The position numbers were made by a program, and so were the translations under genes. This document shows positions 1-8,198 of a stretch of 64,000 nt of DNA, piece by piece. Origin of the DNA: Bacillota bacterium (GTDB lineage: Bacteria > Bacillota_I > Bacilli_A > Erysipelotrichales > Erysipelotrichaceae); NCBI GenBank assembly GCA_023388995.1, contig JAEWFD010000040.1, positions 78,467-142,466 on the forward strand, in the 5' to 3' direction. The notes beneath the pieces were generated by a model that saw only the letters and a program-made list of their open reading frames with translations, was not told where the DNA came from and ran no database searches. Position 1 is the stretch's first letter, and every line of letters starts with the position of its first letter.

Positions 1-561
1 GGTGTACATGCAACCTTTTTTGTGTTAGGCAGCAAAGTAAAACAACATCCGGAACTATTAAAACGGATGATTGAAGAAGGACATGCGATTGGAAACCATT
101 CCAATACCCATCGTTATGAAAAGATGTATATATCGCTGGAAGCATTGCGCACTGAAATACAAGTTTGCAATGATGAAATTATGAAAGCTGCCGGTGTGCA
201 GGCAACAGCATTCCGCTTTCCCGGCGGGTCCAGCAATTCAATGTTTCAGCGCTATGCCAAAGATGTTCCCCGCAGTGAATTTTTAAAACTGGTAGGAGAC
301 ATGGGAATGGTCTATCATGACTGGAATGTCAGTTCTTTGGATGCATCGTATACTTCAGTTACCAAAGAGCAGATTGTCAATGCGGTAGTGCATGGTGCGG
401 CCAATAAGAAGATGATTAATGTATTGATGCATGATGTTAATAAGAATCAAGCAACGTTGCAAGCCTTGCCGATCATTATAGAGAAATTGCAGGAGCTGGG
501 ATATTCGATTGAGGCAATTACGTCTAACAGCGTTGCTGTCCAACATAAAATAGCATCGTAA
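1..561 (+). CDS. Polysaccharide deacetylase (NodB domain), 5' end outside the window
   Basis: The reading frame is open from base 1, so the start lies upstream and about 187 residues are visible. The first residues, GVHATFFVLG, are a typical NodB strand, followed by HAIGNHSNTH, the metal-binding region of carbohydrate esterase family 4, and later FRFPGGSSN, which resembles the RxPxG motif. These enzymes remove acetyl groups from N-acetylated sugars in peptidoglycan or other glycans outside the cell. The first catalytic Asp motif is not visible because the N-terminus is cut off. The gene ends 18 bases before a lipoprotein gene and may be co-transcribed with it. Confidence 0.85.
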   Translation, partial: GVHATFFVLGSKVKQHPELLKRMIEEGHAIGNHSNTHRYEKMYISLEALRTEIQVCNDEIMKAAGVQATAFRFPGGSSNSMFQRYAKDVPRSEFLKLVGDMGMVYHDWNVSSLDASYTSVTKEQIVNAVVHGAANKKMINVLMHDVNKNQATLQALPIIIEKLQELGYSIEAITSNSVAVQHKIAS

Positions 562-579
562 GAAGAAAAGGAAGCAAAT

Positions 580-1044
580 ATGATGAAAAAAATTTGGTTG
601 ATTGGTGTTTTAGTTTTGATGGTGATCAGCGGCTGCAGCAAACAGAAAGAAAAACAGCTGGATATTGCAAAGGTCAGTGAAGATATAGAGAAGAACTATC
701 AAGACACCATTATGGTAGAAATGACAGATTCCGATTTTTTTGAAAAGTTTGAATTAGATCCAAGTCAAGTGAAGCAGCATTTCTATCAGTTTGCCTTTTT
801 AGATGTCAGAGCAGACGAATTGGTGATGATCCAAGTGGCGGATAACTCTTTGGTAGAATCTATCAAAACCATTCTAACAACGCGCATGGAAGAATTGCGG
901 GCAGAATTTGATCAATATATTCCAGAGCAAAAAGAGATTGTAGATCGTTCTATTATCTTTTCAGACGGTTCCTATGTATTTTTAATCGTCAGTCCGCAAG
1001 CAACACAAATTCAAGATTACATCATCAGCAAGTTCCATGAGTAA
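580..1044 (+). CDS. DUF4358-type lipoprotein
   Basis: A 154-residue protein starts with a lipoprotein signal: two Met, a KK pair, a hydrophobic run and the lipobox VISGC (Cys about residue 20). The rest fits DUF4358, a small extracytoplasmic family of unknown function, including the late pattern YIPEQKEIVDRSIIFSDGSY. Two adjacent ATG codons are possible starts (580 and 583). The second has the better distance from the AAGGAAG ribosome site. It follows the deacetylase gene by 18 bases and may belong to the same cell-surface operon. The family assignment is from recall of sequence pattern only. Confidence 0.7.
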   Translation: MMKKIWLIGVLVLMVISGCSKQKEKQLDIAKVSEDIEKNYQDTIMVEMTDSDFFEKFELDPSQVKQHFYQFAFLDVRADELVMIQVADNSLVESIKTILTTRMEELRAEFDQYIPEQKEIVDRSIIFSDGSYVFLIVSPQATQIQDYIISKFHE

Positions 1045-1139
1045 TTGCAAGATATGTATGTTTTTTGGTAATTTGTGGGACTTTGCTATCATAAATGCCA
1101 AGAAACAGTATAATGAGATGGAATGGTGTAGGAGGTATC

Positions 1140-1919
1140 ATGAAACAAATTGAGAAAAAACCTCTTATCGTAGTGGAAGATCTACGAAAGGTATATATGC
1201 TCGGTAAAGAGAAGGTTGTGGCTTTGAATCAGATTAACCTAACCATCAACAAGGGTGAAATTGTTTGTATTTTTGGGAAATCTGGAAGCGGGAAATCCAC
1301 ATTGCTTAATATGCTCGCAGGTTTGGAAAAACCTACCAAGGGGCGTGTTATGATTGGCAAGACCAATTTGTCAGCATTAAATGAGAACAAATTAGCGATC
1401 TTCCGGCAACGACATATTGGCTTTGTATTTCAGTCGTACAACTTACTTAGTATTATGACCGCCAAAGAGAATGTGGCGATGCCGCTTATGTTTAAGGGGA
1501 TTGGCACCAAGAAAAGAAACTTGGTGGCAGCCAAGATGCTCACCGAAGTTGGTTTAGGAGATCGTATAAATCATCGCCCGAATCAAATGAGTGGTGGTCA
1601 GCAGCAGCGGGTTGGGATTGCCAGAGCTTTTGTGGCAAGGCCTAAAATTGTGTTTGCCGATGAACCGACCGGGAATCTGGATAGCAAGACCACAATTGAA
1701 GTAATGGAATTGATTGTGCGCATGGCTAGAGATAATGAACAGACCATTATTTTGGTAAGCCATGATCCGGAGATTGCGAGCTACGCGGATCGTATTATCT
1801 ATTTGATGGATGGAGATATCGAAAAGATCGTGGATCAGACGCAGAAGAATGAAGAAGTGACAGAACAAGTAGCTGTTAATGAAATGCAAGAAGAGGAACA
1901 CAAGGAGATACTAGTATGA
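1140..1919 (+). CDS. ABC transporter ATP-binding protein, MacB/LolD type
   Basis: A 259-residue ATPase with Walker A GKSGSGKS, signature SGGQQQRVGIARAF, Walker B VFADEPTGNLD and a switch His in LVSHD. This sequence type belongs to the MacB/LolD/FtsE group, which powers mechanotransmission or export rather than ordinary import. An ATG at 1140 is chosen because TAGGAGG precedes it at good spacing, although the frame is open from 1095. A Glu-rich tail follows the ATPase core. The stop overlaps the next start in an ATGA arrangement, so the ATPase, the surface protein and the permease form one translationally coupled unit. The likely partner is the FtsX-like permease at 3669. Confidence 0.9.
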   Translation: MKQIEKKPLIVVEDLRKVYMLGKEKVVALNQINLTINKGEIVCIFGKSGSGKSTLLNMLAGLEKPTKGRVMIGKTNLSALNENKLAIFRQRHIGFVFQSYNLLSIMTAKENVAMPLMFKGIGTKKRNLVAAKMLTEVGLGDRINHRPNQMSGGQQQRVGIARAFVARPKIVFADEPTGNLDSKTTIEVMELIVRMARDNEQTIILVSHDPEIASYADRIIYLMDGDIEKIVDQTQKNEEVTEQVAVNEMQEEEHKEILV

Positions 1920-3682
1920 AAAAAATGAGTGTATTTTTGTTGGGACTAATGATGGTAGTTAGTAATTTGATGGGGGTAATAGGTGTAAAAGCGGCATCGA
2001 CAGACCCAGTTGTACAGGGAGTTACGAACTGTAAAGCAGTGCCTACGTGGTCATCGACAAGAGAACCTATTCCCGCTTATGAGCCAGTGGAAATGGAAGT
2101 AAGCTGTAAACTAGTTGGACTAGAAGATTATGAATTTCTTGAAAGTAAAAGTATTGTTGAAATGCTTCCTACATCTGATTTTCAATCGAATCGTGGCAGT
2201 GGCCCAAGAGAAGCAATGTTATATGAACATAAAAGTAGCTCAGGAAAATTAATTTCAATAGAGTTGGTTTTCAAAAATATTGTTTATCGCGGTACTGGAA
2301 GTTTGTTCGAGATTGATGGAGAATTAGTTTTTGAGAAAACTAGTGATAGCACAGAGAAAAGAGTTTCAGTTAGTGAATCATTTTCAATTGCTGAGACGGG
2401 AACAGTTGGAGAAGCACCGGAACCAAAGTTAAAACCATATATTGTAAAGTACGAAGTGTCAGCACCGGAGATCAAAAAGAATGATGAGTTCTCAATCGTC
2501 ATGGAAGTGGTAGATCCAAACTATCGCTACAGTGATTTGGTGAATAAGAAATTTGACAGCGCCTTCGCACTTCTTTCCGACAAAAACTTCAATGCACCTA
2601 ATATGCAAGGAGAGATTTCCAATATTGGATCTGATTCAATGGGAAACTTGAAGTATGAAGTTCGGTTCAATAATATTCGCTATTTAGGTCCTGATTCCAT
2701 TTTAGAATTCAGAATCAATTATAAAGCACAAGTTTTAATCAACAATAAGATCTATAACGCAACAATTGACAATACTTTGACAAGAACAATTTTCGAAACC
2801 AGCAATACAGGTGGTTCCGATTCTGTCTATAAACCAAACATCTTGATCAGCAACTATACTGGTTCTTCAGGTGTGATCGCCGGGAAACAAATAAATTTCA
2901 AGGTTACTTTCAAAAATACAAGTTCCAGTGTTGCAGTAAACAACATTGTAATTGGTGTTGACGGAAATAAGATATTTGCTATGGCAAAAGGTGTTAATAA
3001 AGTATTTGTGAATGAAATCAAGCCTGGAGCAGAGGTTACAATTGATCTAAGCATGATTGCGGTGAAAACAGCAGAACCTTCCAGTTATCCAATCACATTT
3101 AATGTTTCCTATAACTATATGGGAAAAGGAAATACAATTGAAGACGGTACTATGAGCAGTGAAATTGCGATTCCGATAACACAAGTTGACCGTGTTCGTA
3201 TTAACTATGCGAAAATGCAAAATGCTTATGTCGGTATGGAGTCGGAATTGAGTTACAGCATTTTGAATACAGGATTGTCTCCGGTAAAAAATGCACAGAT
3301 TGAAGTGATTGATGAAACTGAAAAAAGTTTGGGTATTTTGTATCTTGGAAACATTGATCCAAGCAAGGAAGCAAAAGGTACAAACTTATATATTATGTTT
3401 GATGAAGGAAGAGAATATAAGTTAACGTTGAAACTGACTTACGAAGATGAAAACTTCAACCAGAAGGAAATGCGCGAGGACTTTACGGTCAATGTGATGG
3501 GCGGATATGAGCCGCCGATTATTCCGATTGACCCTACCTTACCTGGTGAAGAACCGAAATCAAAAAACAACAATTGGTTATTCTTTGGCGGAGCTGCAGT
3601 GATCGCTGCTTTAGGTGGTGGATTTGTGCTCTATAAAAGACGCAAGAATAAACAAGGTGTGATCAACGATGAAGATCTCTGA
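1916..3682 (+). CDS. Large extracytoplasmic membrane-anchored protein of an ABC export unit
   Basis: A 588-residue protein with an N-terminal Sec signal peptide (KK followed by a hydrophobic run, cleavage probably after VKA), a long beta-rich ectodomain and one C-terminal transmembrane helix before RRKNK. Stretches such as GKQINFKVTFKNTSSSVAV resemble CARDB or other Ig-like beta domains, and at least two related segments seem to repeat. The sequence LPGEE before the helix is not a proper LPXTG motif, so membrane anchoring is more likely than sortase attachment. It overlaps the ATPase gene by 4 bases and the permease gene by 14. This suggests an adaptor or substrate-handling role in the place where MacA-like partners occur. 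I do not recognise a specific family. Confidence 0.75.
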   Translation: MKKMSVFLLGLMMVVSNLMGVIGVKAASTDPVVQGVTNCKAVPTWSSTREPIPAYEPVEMEVSCKLVGLEDYEFLESKSIVEMLPTSDFQSNRGSGPREAMLYEHKSSSGKLISIELVFKNIVYRGTGSLFEIDGELVFEKTSDSTEKRVSVSESFSIAETGTVGEAPEPKLKPYIVKYEVSAPEIKKNDEFSIVMEVVDPNYRYSDLVNKKFDSAFALLSDKNFNAPNMQGEISNIGSDSMGNLKYEVRFNNIRYLGPDSILEFRINYKAQVLINNKIYNATIDNTLTRTIFETSNTGGSDSVYKPNILISNYTGSSGVIAGKQINFKVTFKNTSSSVAVNNIVIGVDGNKIFAMAKGVNKVFVNEIKPGAEVTIDLSMIAVKTAEPSSYPITFNVSYNYMGKGNTIEDGTMSSEIAIPITQVDRVRINYAKMQNAYVGMESELSYSILNTGLSPVKNAQIEVIDETEKSLGILYLGNIDPSKEAKGTNLYIMFDEGREYKLTLKLTYEDENFNQKEMREDFTVNVMGGYEPPIIPIDPTLPGEEPKSKNNNWLFFGGAAVIAALGGGFVLYKRRKNKQGVINDEDL

Positions 3683-5042
3683 TTTATTTAAGCTTTGTAT
3701 ATCAAATTTATGGAAGCGGAAAGTCAGAACGTTATTAACAGTCCTTGGTGTGGTGATTGGAACTAGTTCCATCGTAGTTATGATTTCTCTTGGGGTAGGC
3801 TTAGAAGAAGCACAAAAAGAGATGATCAGTCAATGGATGGATATTACGACAATTGAAGTATATGGAAATGGCGGTGGGGGCCGCATCTCTGTAAAAGAAG
3901 GCGGGGGTGGATCACAAAACTCCGTTTTGAATGAGAAAATGGTTGAACAATTCCGGACTTTGCCAAATGTTGTGGCAGCGACACCGGTCCTCAGAATCTA
4001 TGCAGATGATCCTGAGTGGAGTGAAGTTGTGATGACAAGCGGACGTTATACGTATAGCGGATCGCTTATTGGTATGGATTTGACGATGCTTGAAAGTTTA
4101 GGATATAAGCTGAAGGAAGGTCGTTGGCCAACATTGCTGGATGAAAACATCATCCTATTTGGTGAAAATGCTGCATATAATTTTGTAGATAAGAATTCCA
4201 GCAATCCTTATCCAATGGTGCCGGAACCGGATGCGAATGGCGAGCGTAAGCCTCCGAAAGTAAATCCGATGACAGGAAGAATTTACATTCGTCCCGGATT
4301 CCGTTCTACCGATGAGAATGGCAATCCGATCATTGCTCCGAAAGAAATCAAAGATTATAAGATTGCAACTACTGGTGTTGTAGCAGGTGATTACCAAAAA
4401 GACTATGGAGAATCATTCAATGCTGCTTATATCGATTATCGGTTGGTTGTAAAACTGCGTGAGGATTACTACAAATTGAATAATATCAAAGCCACTAACA
4501 ATGGATTTGATAATGTTCGGATTAAAGTAAATGATATGAAGAATGTGGCAGCCGTTGAGAAGGCAATACAAGACCAAGGGTTTAATACATACAGCTTTGA
4601 GCAGATCCGTAAGCAAATGGAGGATCAAATGCGCAATATTCAGCTGGTGTTAGGTGCCTTGGGTGCTGTTTCAATGCTTGTAGCGGCACTTGGTATTGCG
4701 AACACAATGGTAATGTCCATTTATGAACGTACAAGAGAAATTGGCGTTATGAAGGTCATTGGCTGCAAGTTACGAGATATTCGTTCCATGTTCTTAGTGG
4801 AAGCTGGAACAATCGGTTTGTTGGGAGGGGTAGCTGGCTTGGCATTAAGCTATGGACTATCCTATGTTGTGAACAAGGTCGTTGGCAGCAGCATGTTTGG
4901 CGGCGGACAAGTTTCAGTGATTCCAATATGGCTTGTAGTTCTCGGATTTTCATTTTCGATTCTGGTTGGTGTTGTCTCGGGATTATATCCTGCTCAGCGA
5001 GCAGTTAAGATCAGCGCACTGGCAGCAATTAGACAAGATTAA
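3669..5042 (+). CDS. ABC transporter permease, MacB/FtsX family
   Basis: A 457-residue permease with one N-terminal transmembrane helix (KVRTLLTVLGVVIGTSSIV), a large MacB_PCD-type ectodomain of about 270 residues with a Gly-rich loop near the beginning, and three C-terminal helices from about residue 325. The first C-terminal helix is followed by MSIYERTREIGVMKVIG, a highly conserved FtsX-family signature. It overlaps the upstream surface-protein gene by 14 bases and pairs with the ATPase at 1140. The substrate cannot be told from sequence; related systems export peptides or lipid-linked molecules or act as mechanical switches. A clear terminator follows the stop. Confidence 0.9.
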   Translation: MKISDLFKLCISNLWKRKVRTLLTVLGVVIGTSSIVVMISLGVGLEEAQKEMISQWMDITTIEVYGNGGGGRISVKEGGGGSQNSVLNEKMVEQFRTLPNVVAATPVLRIYADDPEWSEVVMTSGRYTYSGSLIGMDLTMLESLGYKLKEGRWPTLLDENIILFGENAAYNFVDKNSSNPYPMVPEPDANGERKPPKVNPMTGRIYIRPGFRSTDENGNPIIAPKEIKDYKIATTGVVAGDYQKDYGESFNAAYIDYRLVVKLREDYYKLNNIKATNNGFDNVRIKVNDMKNVAAVEKAIQDQGFNTYSFEQIRKQMEDQMRNIQLVLGALGAVSMLVAALGIANTMVMSIYERTREIGVMKVIGCKLRDIRSMFLVEAGTIGLLGGVAGLALSYGLSYVVNKVVGSSMFGGGQVSVIPIWLVVLGFSFSILVGVVSGLYPAQRAVKISALAAIRQD

Positions 5043-5067
5043 ACTCCTGCATCAGGAGTTTTTTTTG
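5043..5067 (+). terminator. Intrinsic terminator of the MacB-like operon
   Basis: ACTCCT and AGGAGT form a 6-bp stem (7 with the flanking A-T pair) around GCATC, followed by eight T. It lies directly after the permease stop codon. Confidence 0.9.
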
Positions 5068-5109
5068 TGTAAGAGCTTTCTAAAAAGATATTTCTGGGGT
5101 GAATTTGTG

Positions 5110-5138
5110 TTGACAACATTCAGCTGCTTGGCTATAAT
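5110..5138 (+). promoter_or_regulatory. Sigma-A promoter of yhfZ
   Basis: A perfect TTGACA (5110-5115) and a perfect TATAAT (5133-5138) are separated by 17 bases. This is the best housekeeping promoter in the window. An operator-like inverted repeat begins 5 bases after the -10 box. Confidence 0.9.
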
Positions 5139-5142
5139 GAGC

Positions 5143-5170
5143 CTATAAGTACAAAAAAATGTATTTATAG
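5143..5170 (+). promoter_or_regulatory. Operator-like inverted repeat 1 of the yhf locus
   Basis: CTATAAGTACA and TGTATTTATAG are 11-base arms with one mismatch around six A. The repeat covers the expected transcription start of yhfZ, a position expected for repression. Its core TACA-N6-TGTA recurs at 6136-6157, so both are probably bound by the same regulator, most simply YhfZ itself. Confidence 0.7.
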
Positions 5171-5193
5171 AGGATAGTATTGGGAGGGAAACT

Positions 5194-6117
5194 ATGAAGG
5201 AAGAGTTATATCAAAAAACAGGACTCATTGTCAGCAGATTGGCACAAGAACTGATGGGATATACAGTGCAAAACCGCATTCCTTCGATCTCCTTTTTTGA
5301 AGAAAAATTTCAGGTATCGCGGGGAACAATTCAAAATGCATTTTCCTTTTTGAAACAAGCAAATGCAATCGAACTGGTAAATAAGGGGAAATTGGGAACC
5401 TATTTGCAAGCGATTGATTACCGTACTTTGCAGCAATACTCTATTAAAGACAGTTTAATGGGAATTATGCCATTGCCATATTCAAAAGTATATGAGGGGC
5501 TGGCAAGTGCTTTGTATGAGGAATTAAAAGATTCGACTTTAAACTTTAATATGGCTTATATGCATGGGGCAGAATCACGAATCTCGCTCGTCACAAAAGG
5601 AGCATATGATTTTGCGGTTTGTTCCTTGTTTGCGGCACAACGAGCAATGGAGTCCGGACAGCCGATTAAGATCCTTTGTGATTTCGGAGAATTCAGCTAC
5701 TTATCCAAGCACGTATTGGTTATGCATGAATCTTATCAGAATGGCATTCAAGATGGAATGAAAGTGGGATACGACAGCAATTCCATTGACCAAAGGGAAA
5801 TTACATTGGAATTAACGAAGAAGCTGGAGCATATAACTTTGGTACCTACCCATTCCCATCAAATCGTATCCAACATTATAAAGCGCATCATTGATGCGGG
5901 AGTTTGGAACTATGATGAAATTCAGGAACATAGTGAATATGCGTTGCAAATAGTAGAATTAAAGCAAATGAACCTAAATCAATATACAACAGCAGTTATT
6001 GTGATCCGTGAGCAGGAAAGCGCATTGGAGCATACGTTGCTGCAACGGCTTGACAAAAAACGAATTCGTGATGTCCAAGCAAAAGTTAGAAGCGGTGAAC
6101 TCATTCCAAGCTACTAA
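5194..6117 (+). CDS. yhfZ: YhfZ-type transcriptional regulator
   Basis: A 307-residue protein with an N-terminal winged helix-turn-helix of GntR type (RIPSISFFEEKFQVSRGTIQ, about residues 30-50) and a C-terminal half resembling periplasmic-binding-protein-like ligand domains. This matches YhfZ of the E. coli yhf locus. The start follows GGGAGG at good spacing. The gene is the first of the yhf group and has a perfect promoter with an inverted repeat at the start site, which suggests autoregulation. A second copy of the operator core stands between this gene and the next. The effector is unknown and may be the substrate of the pathway. Confidence 0.85.
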   Translation: MKEELYQKTGLIVSRLAQELMGYTVQNRIPSISFFEEKFQVSRGTIQNAFSFLKQANAIELVNKGKLGTYLQAIDYRTLQQYSIKDSLMGIMPLPYSKVYEGLASALYEELKDSTLNFNMAYMHGAESRISLVTKGAYDFAVCSLFAAQRAMESGQPIKILCDFGEFSYLSKHVLVMHESYQNGIQDGMKVGYDSNSIDQREITLELTKKLEHITLVPTHSHQIVSNIIKRIIDAGVWNYDEIQEHSEYALQIVELKQMNLNQYTTAVIVIREQESALEHTLLQRLDKKRIRDVQAKVRSGELIPSY

Positions 6118-6135
6118 CCTAGTTTTTTTACAACA

Positions 6136-6157
6136 AATATACAAAATAATGTATATT
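6136..6157 (+). promoter_or_regulatory. Operator-like inverted repeat 2 with an overlapping promoter, before yhfY
   Basis: AATATACA and TGTATATT are perfect 8-base arms around AAATAA, again with the core TACA-N6-TGTA. A -10-like TATATT (6152-6157) lies in the right arm and a TTACAA (6128-6133) 18 bases upstream could be the -35 box. Binding here would block a second promoter that drives the structural genes. Confidence 0.6.
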
Positions 6158-6170
6158 AGAAAGAGGAGCT

Positions 6171-6512
6171 ATGTTAAAATTCAGAATTGACATTTTAAAG
6201 GACAATGGCGTAATAACGAAGGACGTTCAAGATTTCATGTATCAAGTGATTGATTACCTTGCTGACCAATATTCCGCTGTAACACAAGAGCAGGCAACGA
6301 TGTTTATTACTCATCTTGCGATGGCAACGCAGCGGATTCTGGCAGGTACGATAGCAGAAGGAATGGAAGCATCCATATTTGAAGAAGTGATGAAGCATGC
6401 AGGATACGACAATGCTTTGCAGGTATTGTCTTATATAGAGCAACATAGCGTTGTGAAGTACCCTGAAAGTGAACGGCAGTATTTAGTTCTTCACTTGTGC
6501 AGCATGTTTTAA
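6171..6512 (+). CDS. yhfY: PRD-domain protein, YhfY-like
   Basis: A 113-residue protein that is essentially one PTS-regulation domain, with His-containing helices (MFITHLAMATQRI and YLVLHLCSMF). Such domains sense phosphorylation by sugar phosphotransferase proteins in antiterminators and activators. Here there is no RNA-binding or DNA-binding part, as in YhfY of E. coli. AAGAGGAG precedes the ATG. It stands first in the structural part of the operon, 17 bases before yhfU. It could link the pathway to PTS state by binding YhfZ or an enzyme, but this is inference. Confidence 0.75.
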   Translation: MLKFRIDILKDNGVITKDVQDFMYQVIDYLADQYSAVTQEQATMFITHLAMATQRILAGTIAEGMEASIFEEVMKHAGYDNALQVLSYIEQHSVVKYPESERQYLVLHLCSMF

Positions 6513-6528
6513 GAAAGGAGGACACAAG

Positions 6529-6900
6529 ATGATCAAAATTGTAGTAGGTGGTCAAATCAGCAAAGATGAGATCGCAAAATTCATCACCAATTTCATGGGA
6601 GACAAGGCTGAGGTAACCGTGAAAAATGATCTGGATGCCGCAATGGCTATGAAGGCTGGCCAATTCGATTATTATGTTGGAGCATGCAACACTGGTGGGG
6701 GCGGAGCATTGGCAATGGCAATGGCATTGGTAGGAAGCGATAAATGCGCCACGATATCAATGCCGGGCAATATTTGCTCTGATGAGTTTATGATTGCGGA
6801 AGTGAAAAAAGGGAAGACATGTTTTGGCTTTACTGCACAGCATGCAGAACAAGTACTACCAGTTGTATTACAGCAAATGCTATTAGAAAAAGGAGAATAG
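6529..6900 (+). CDS. yhfU: YhfU family protein (DUF2620)
   Basis: A 123-residue protein matching YhfU in size and in the Gly-rich stretch YYVGACNTGGGGALAMAMALVG, followed by CATISMPGNICSDE. AAGGAGG precedes the ATG. In E. coli the gene is next to yhfT, as here (2-base gap), so the two products probably work together, perhaps as a soluble component of the YhfT transporter. The alternating Gly/Ala pattern resembles a nucleotide- or sugar-binding fold, but no catalytic residues can be assigned. Confidence 0.85.
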   Translation: MIKIVVGGQISKDEIAKFITNFMGDKAEVTVKNDLDAAMAMKAGQFDYYVGACNTGGGGALAMAMALVGSDKCATISMPGNICSDEFMIAEVKKGKTCFGFTAQHAEQVLPVVLQQMLLEKGE

Positions 6901-6902
6901 TC

Positions 6903-8195
6903 ATGAATTATATCGTTATTATGGCCATCGGTGCATTAGCATCAGTATTGACCAATAGAGGAATCGCTGTATTTAATGATGGTTTCAGACCCATCGTTCC
7001 CCAATTTTTTGAGGGGAAAATCAGCCGTCAGGAATTAGCAGCAACAAGCTTTGCAATCAGCTTCGGACTGGTCGTAGGATTTGGGATTCCTACTTCCATC
7101 GCAGCTTCTATCATTCTGATTCATAGTTTACTTCTTACTACAGATATTATTGGTACTTTCTGTCCAAGCGGTATTAAGGGAACAATCCTTGCTGCTGTGA
7201 TTGGCGGACTATATGGTTTGGGTATTTTGGTTGGCTTGCAAGTAATTGTTGACTTATTTGCAAAATTGCCATTTAATTTCTTGAGTTTGCTTGGTAAGGT
7301 AAGCAGCCCGGTTACTGCAGCCTTCGCCATTTTCCCTGCTGTAGCGATTGCTTACCAGCATGGTTTCAAAAAAGGTGGTATTACCGGAATGATTACTGTT
7401 CTGGCATATTTCCTGATTAAGAGATTCGCAAAATTCTCATTGGGTGCTTACACAATTGCACTGAATGCAGAAGGAACTTCCATGTTAATCGGAACATTGT
7501 TCATGTTGTATTTTGCATCCCAAGTCAAAGGAACACAATCCAGCAATGAATCATTAACGGAAGTGTTTTCCGTACAAGTGAAACGGATTCAAAGTAACTG
7601 GATCTTGCTTGCTGTGATGGGTGGTTTAATTGCTGCAGGAACAAGTTTGACAATGATTGCCGGTGACCCAACTTCCTTGGCATTGATCGCTGCAGGAGAC
7701 TGGACTAGTGCGGGACTTGCTGCATTTGCTCGTGCTGTTGGCTTTATCCCGCTTGTTTTCACCACTGCTATCGTAACAGGTGTTTATGGTATTGCTGGTT
7801 GTACATTTGTCTTTGTAGCTGGTATTTTCTTGCATGGCAATCCAATCTTTGCATTCCTTGCAGGTGCTGCTATTATGATTGCGGAAGTATTCTTGATTCG
7901 TTTGTTTGCAAAAGGAATGGACCACTTTCCTGGCGTACGTGAAATGGGTGAACATATTCGTACTTCCATGAATCGTGTTTTGGAAGTTGCCTTGTTAGTT
8001 GGTGGTATCGTTGCTGCTGAAGCAATGGCAGCAGGAGTAGGAAGTTTGTTTGTAATCGGGTTCTATTTGCTGAATAAAAAAGCGAAGAAACCAATCGTGG
8101 ATTTGGCTGTCGGACCAGTGGCTGCTATTTGCTTTGGTATCTTGCTGAATATCTTGATTGTAATTGGCATTTATGTATTGCCGGTTGTAGCTTAA
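6903..8195 (+). CDS. yhfT: YhfT family multi-pass membrane protein
   Basis: A 430-residue integral membrane protein with about eleven or twelve hydrophobic segments. It matches YhfT in the N-terminal stretch ASVLTNRGIAVFNDGFRP and in context. The ATG at 6903 follows AAAAGGAG; the frame is open further upstream inside yhfU but this is not the start. It is the only transporter-like gene of the locus and probably moves the pathway substrate across the membrane, with YhfU as a possible partner. Residues typical of a characterised transporter family are not evident, so the substrate is unknown. Confidence 0.85.
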   Translation: MNYIVIMAIGALASVLTNRGIAVFNDGFRPIVPQFFEGKISRQELAATSFAISFGLVVGFGIPTSIAASIILIHSLLLTTDIIGTFCPSGIKGTILAAVIGGLYGLGILVGLQVIVDLFAKLPFNFLSLLGKVSSPVTAAFAIFPAVAIAYQHGFKKGGITGMITVLAYFLIKRFAKFSLGAYTIALNAEGTSMLIGTLFMLYFASQVKGTQSSNESLTEVFSVQVKRIQSNWILLAVMGGLIAAGTSLTMIAGDPTSLALIAAGDWTSAGLAAFARAVGFIPLVFTTAIVTGVYGIAGCTFVFVAGIFLHGNPIFAFLAGAAIMIAEVFLIRLFAKGMDHFPGVREMGEHIRTSMNRVLEVALLVGGIVAAEAMAAGVGSLFVIGFYLLNKKAKKPIVDLAVGPVAAICFGILLNILIVIGIYVLPVVA

Positions 8196-8198
8196 TAC

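Noticed and set aside
3534..3560. LPGEE near the C-terminal helix of the surface protein as a sortase signal
   Set aside because: It lacks the Thr-Gly of LPXTG, and the following helix and basic tail are enough for membrane anchoring.
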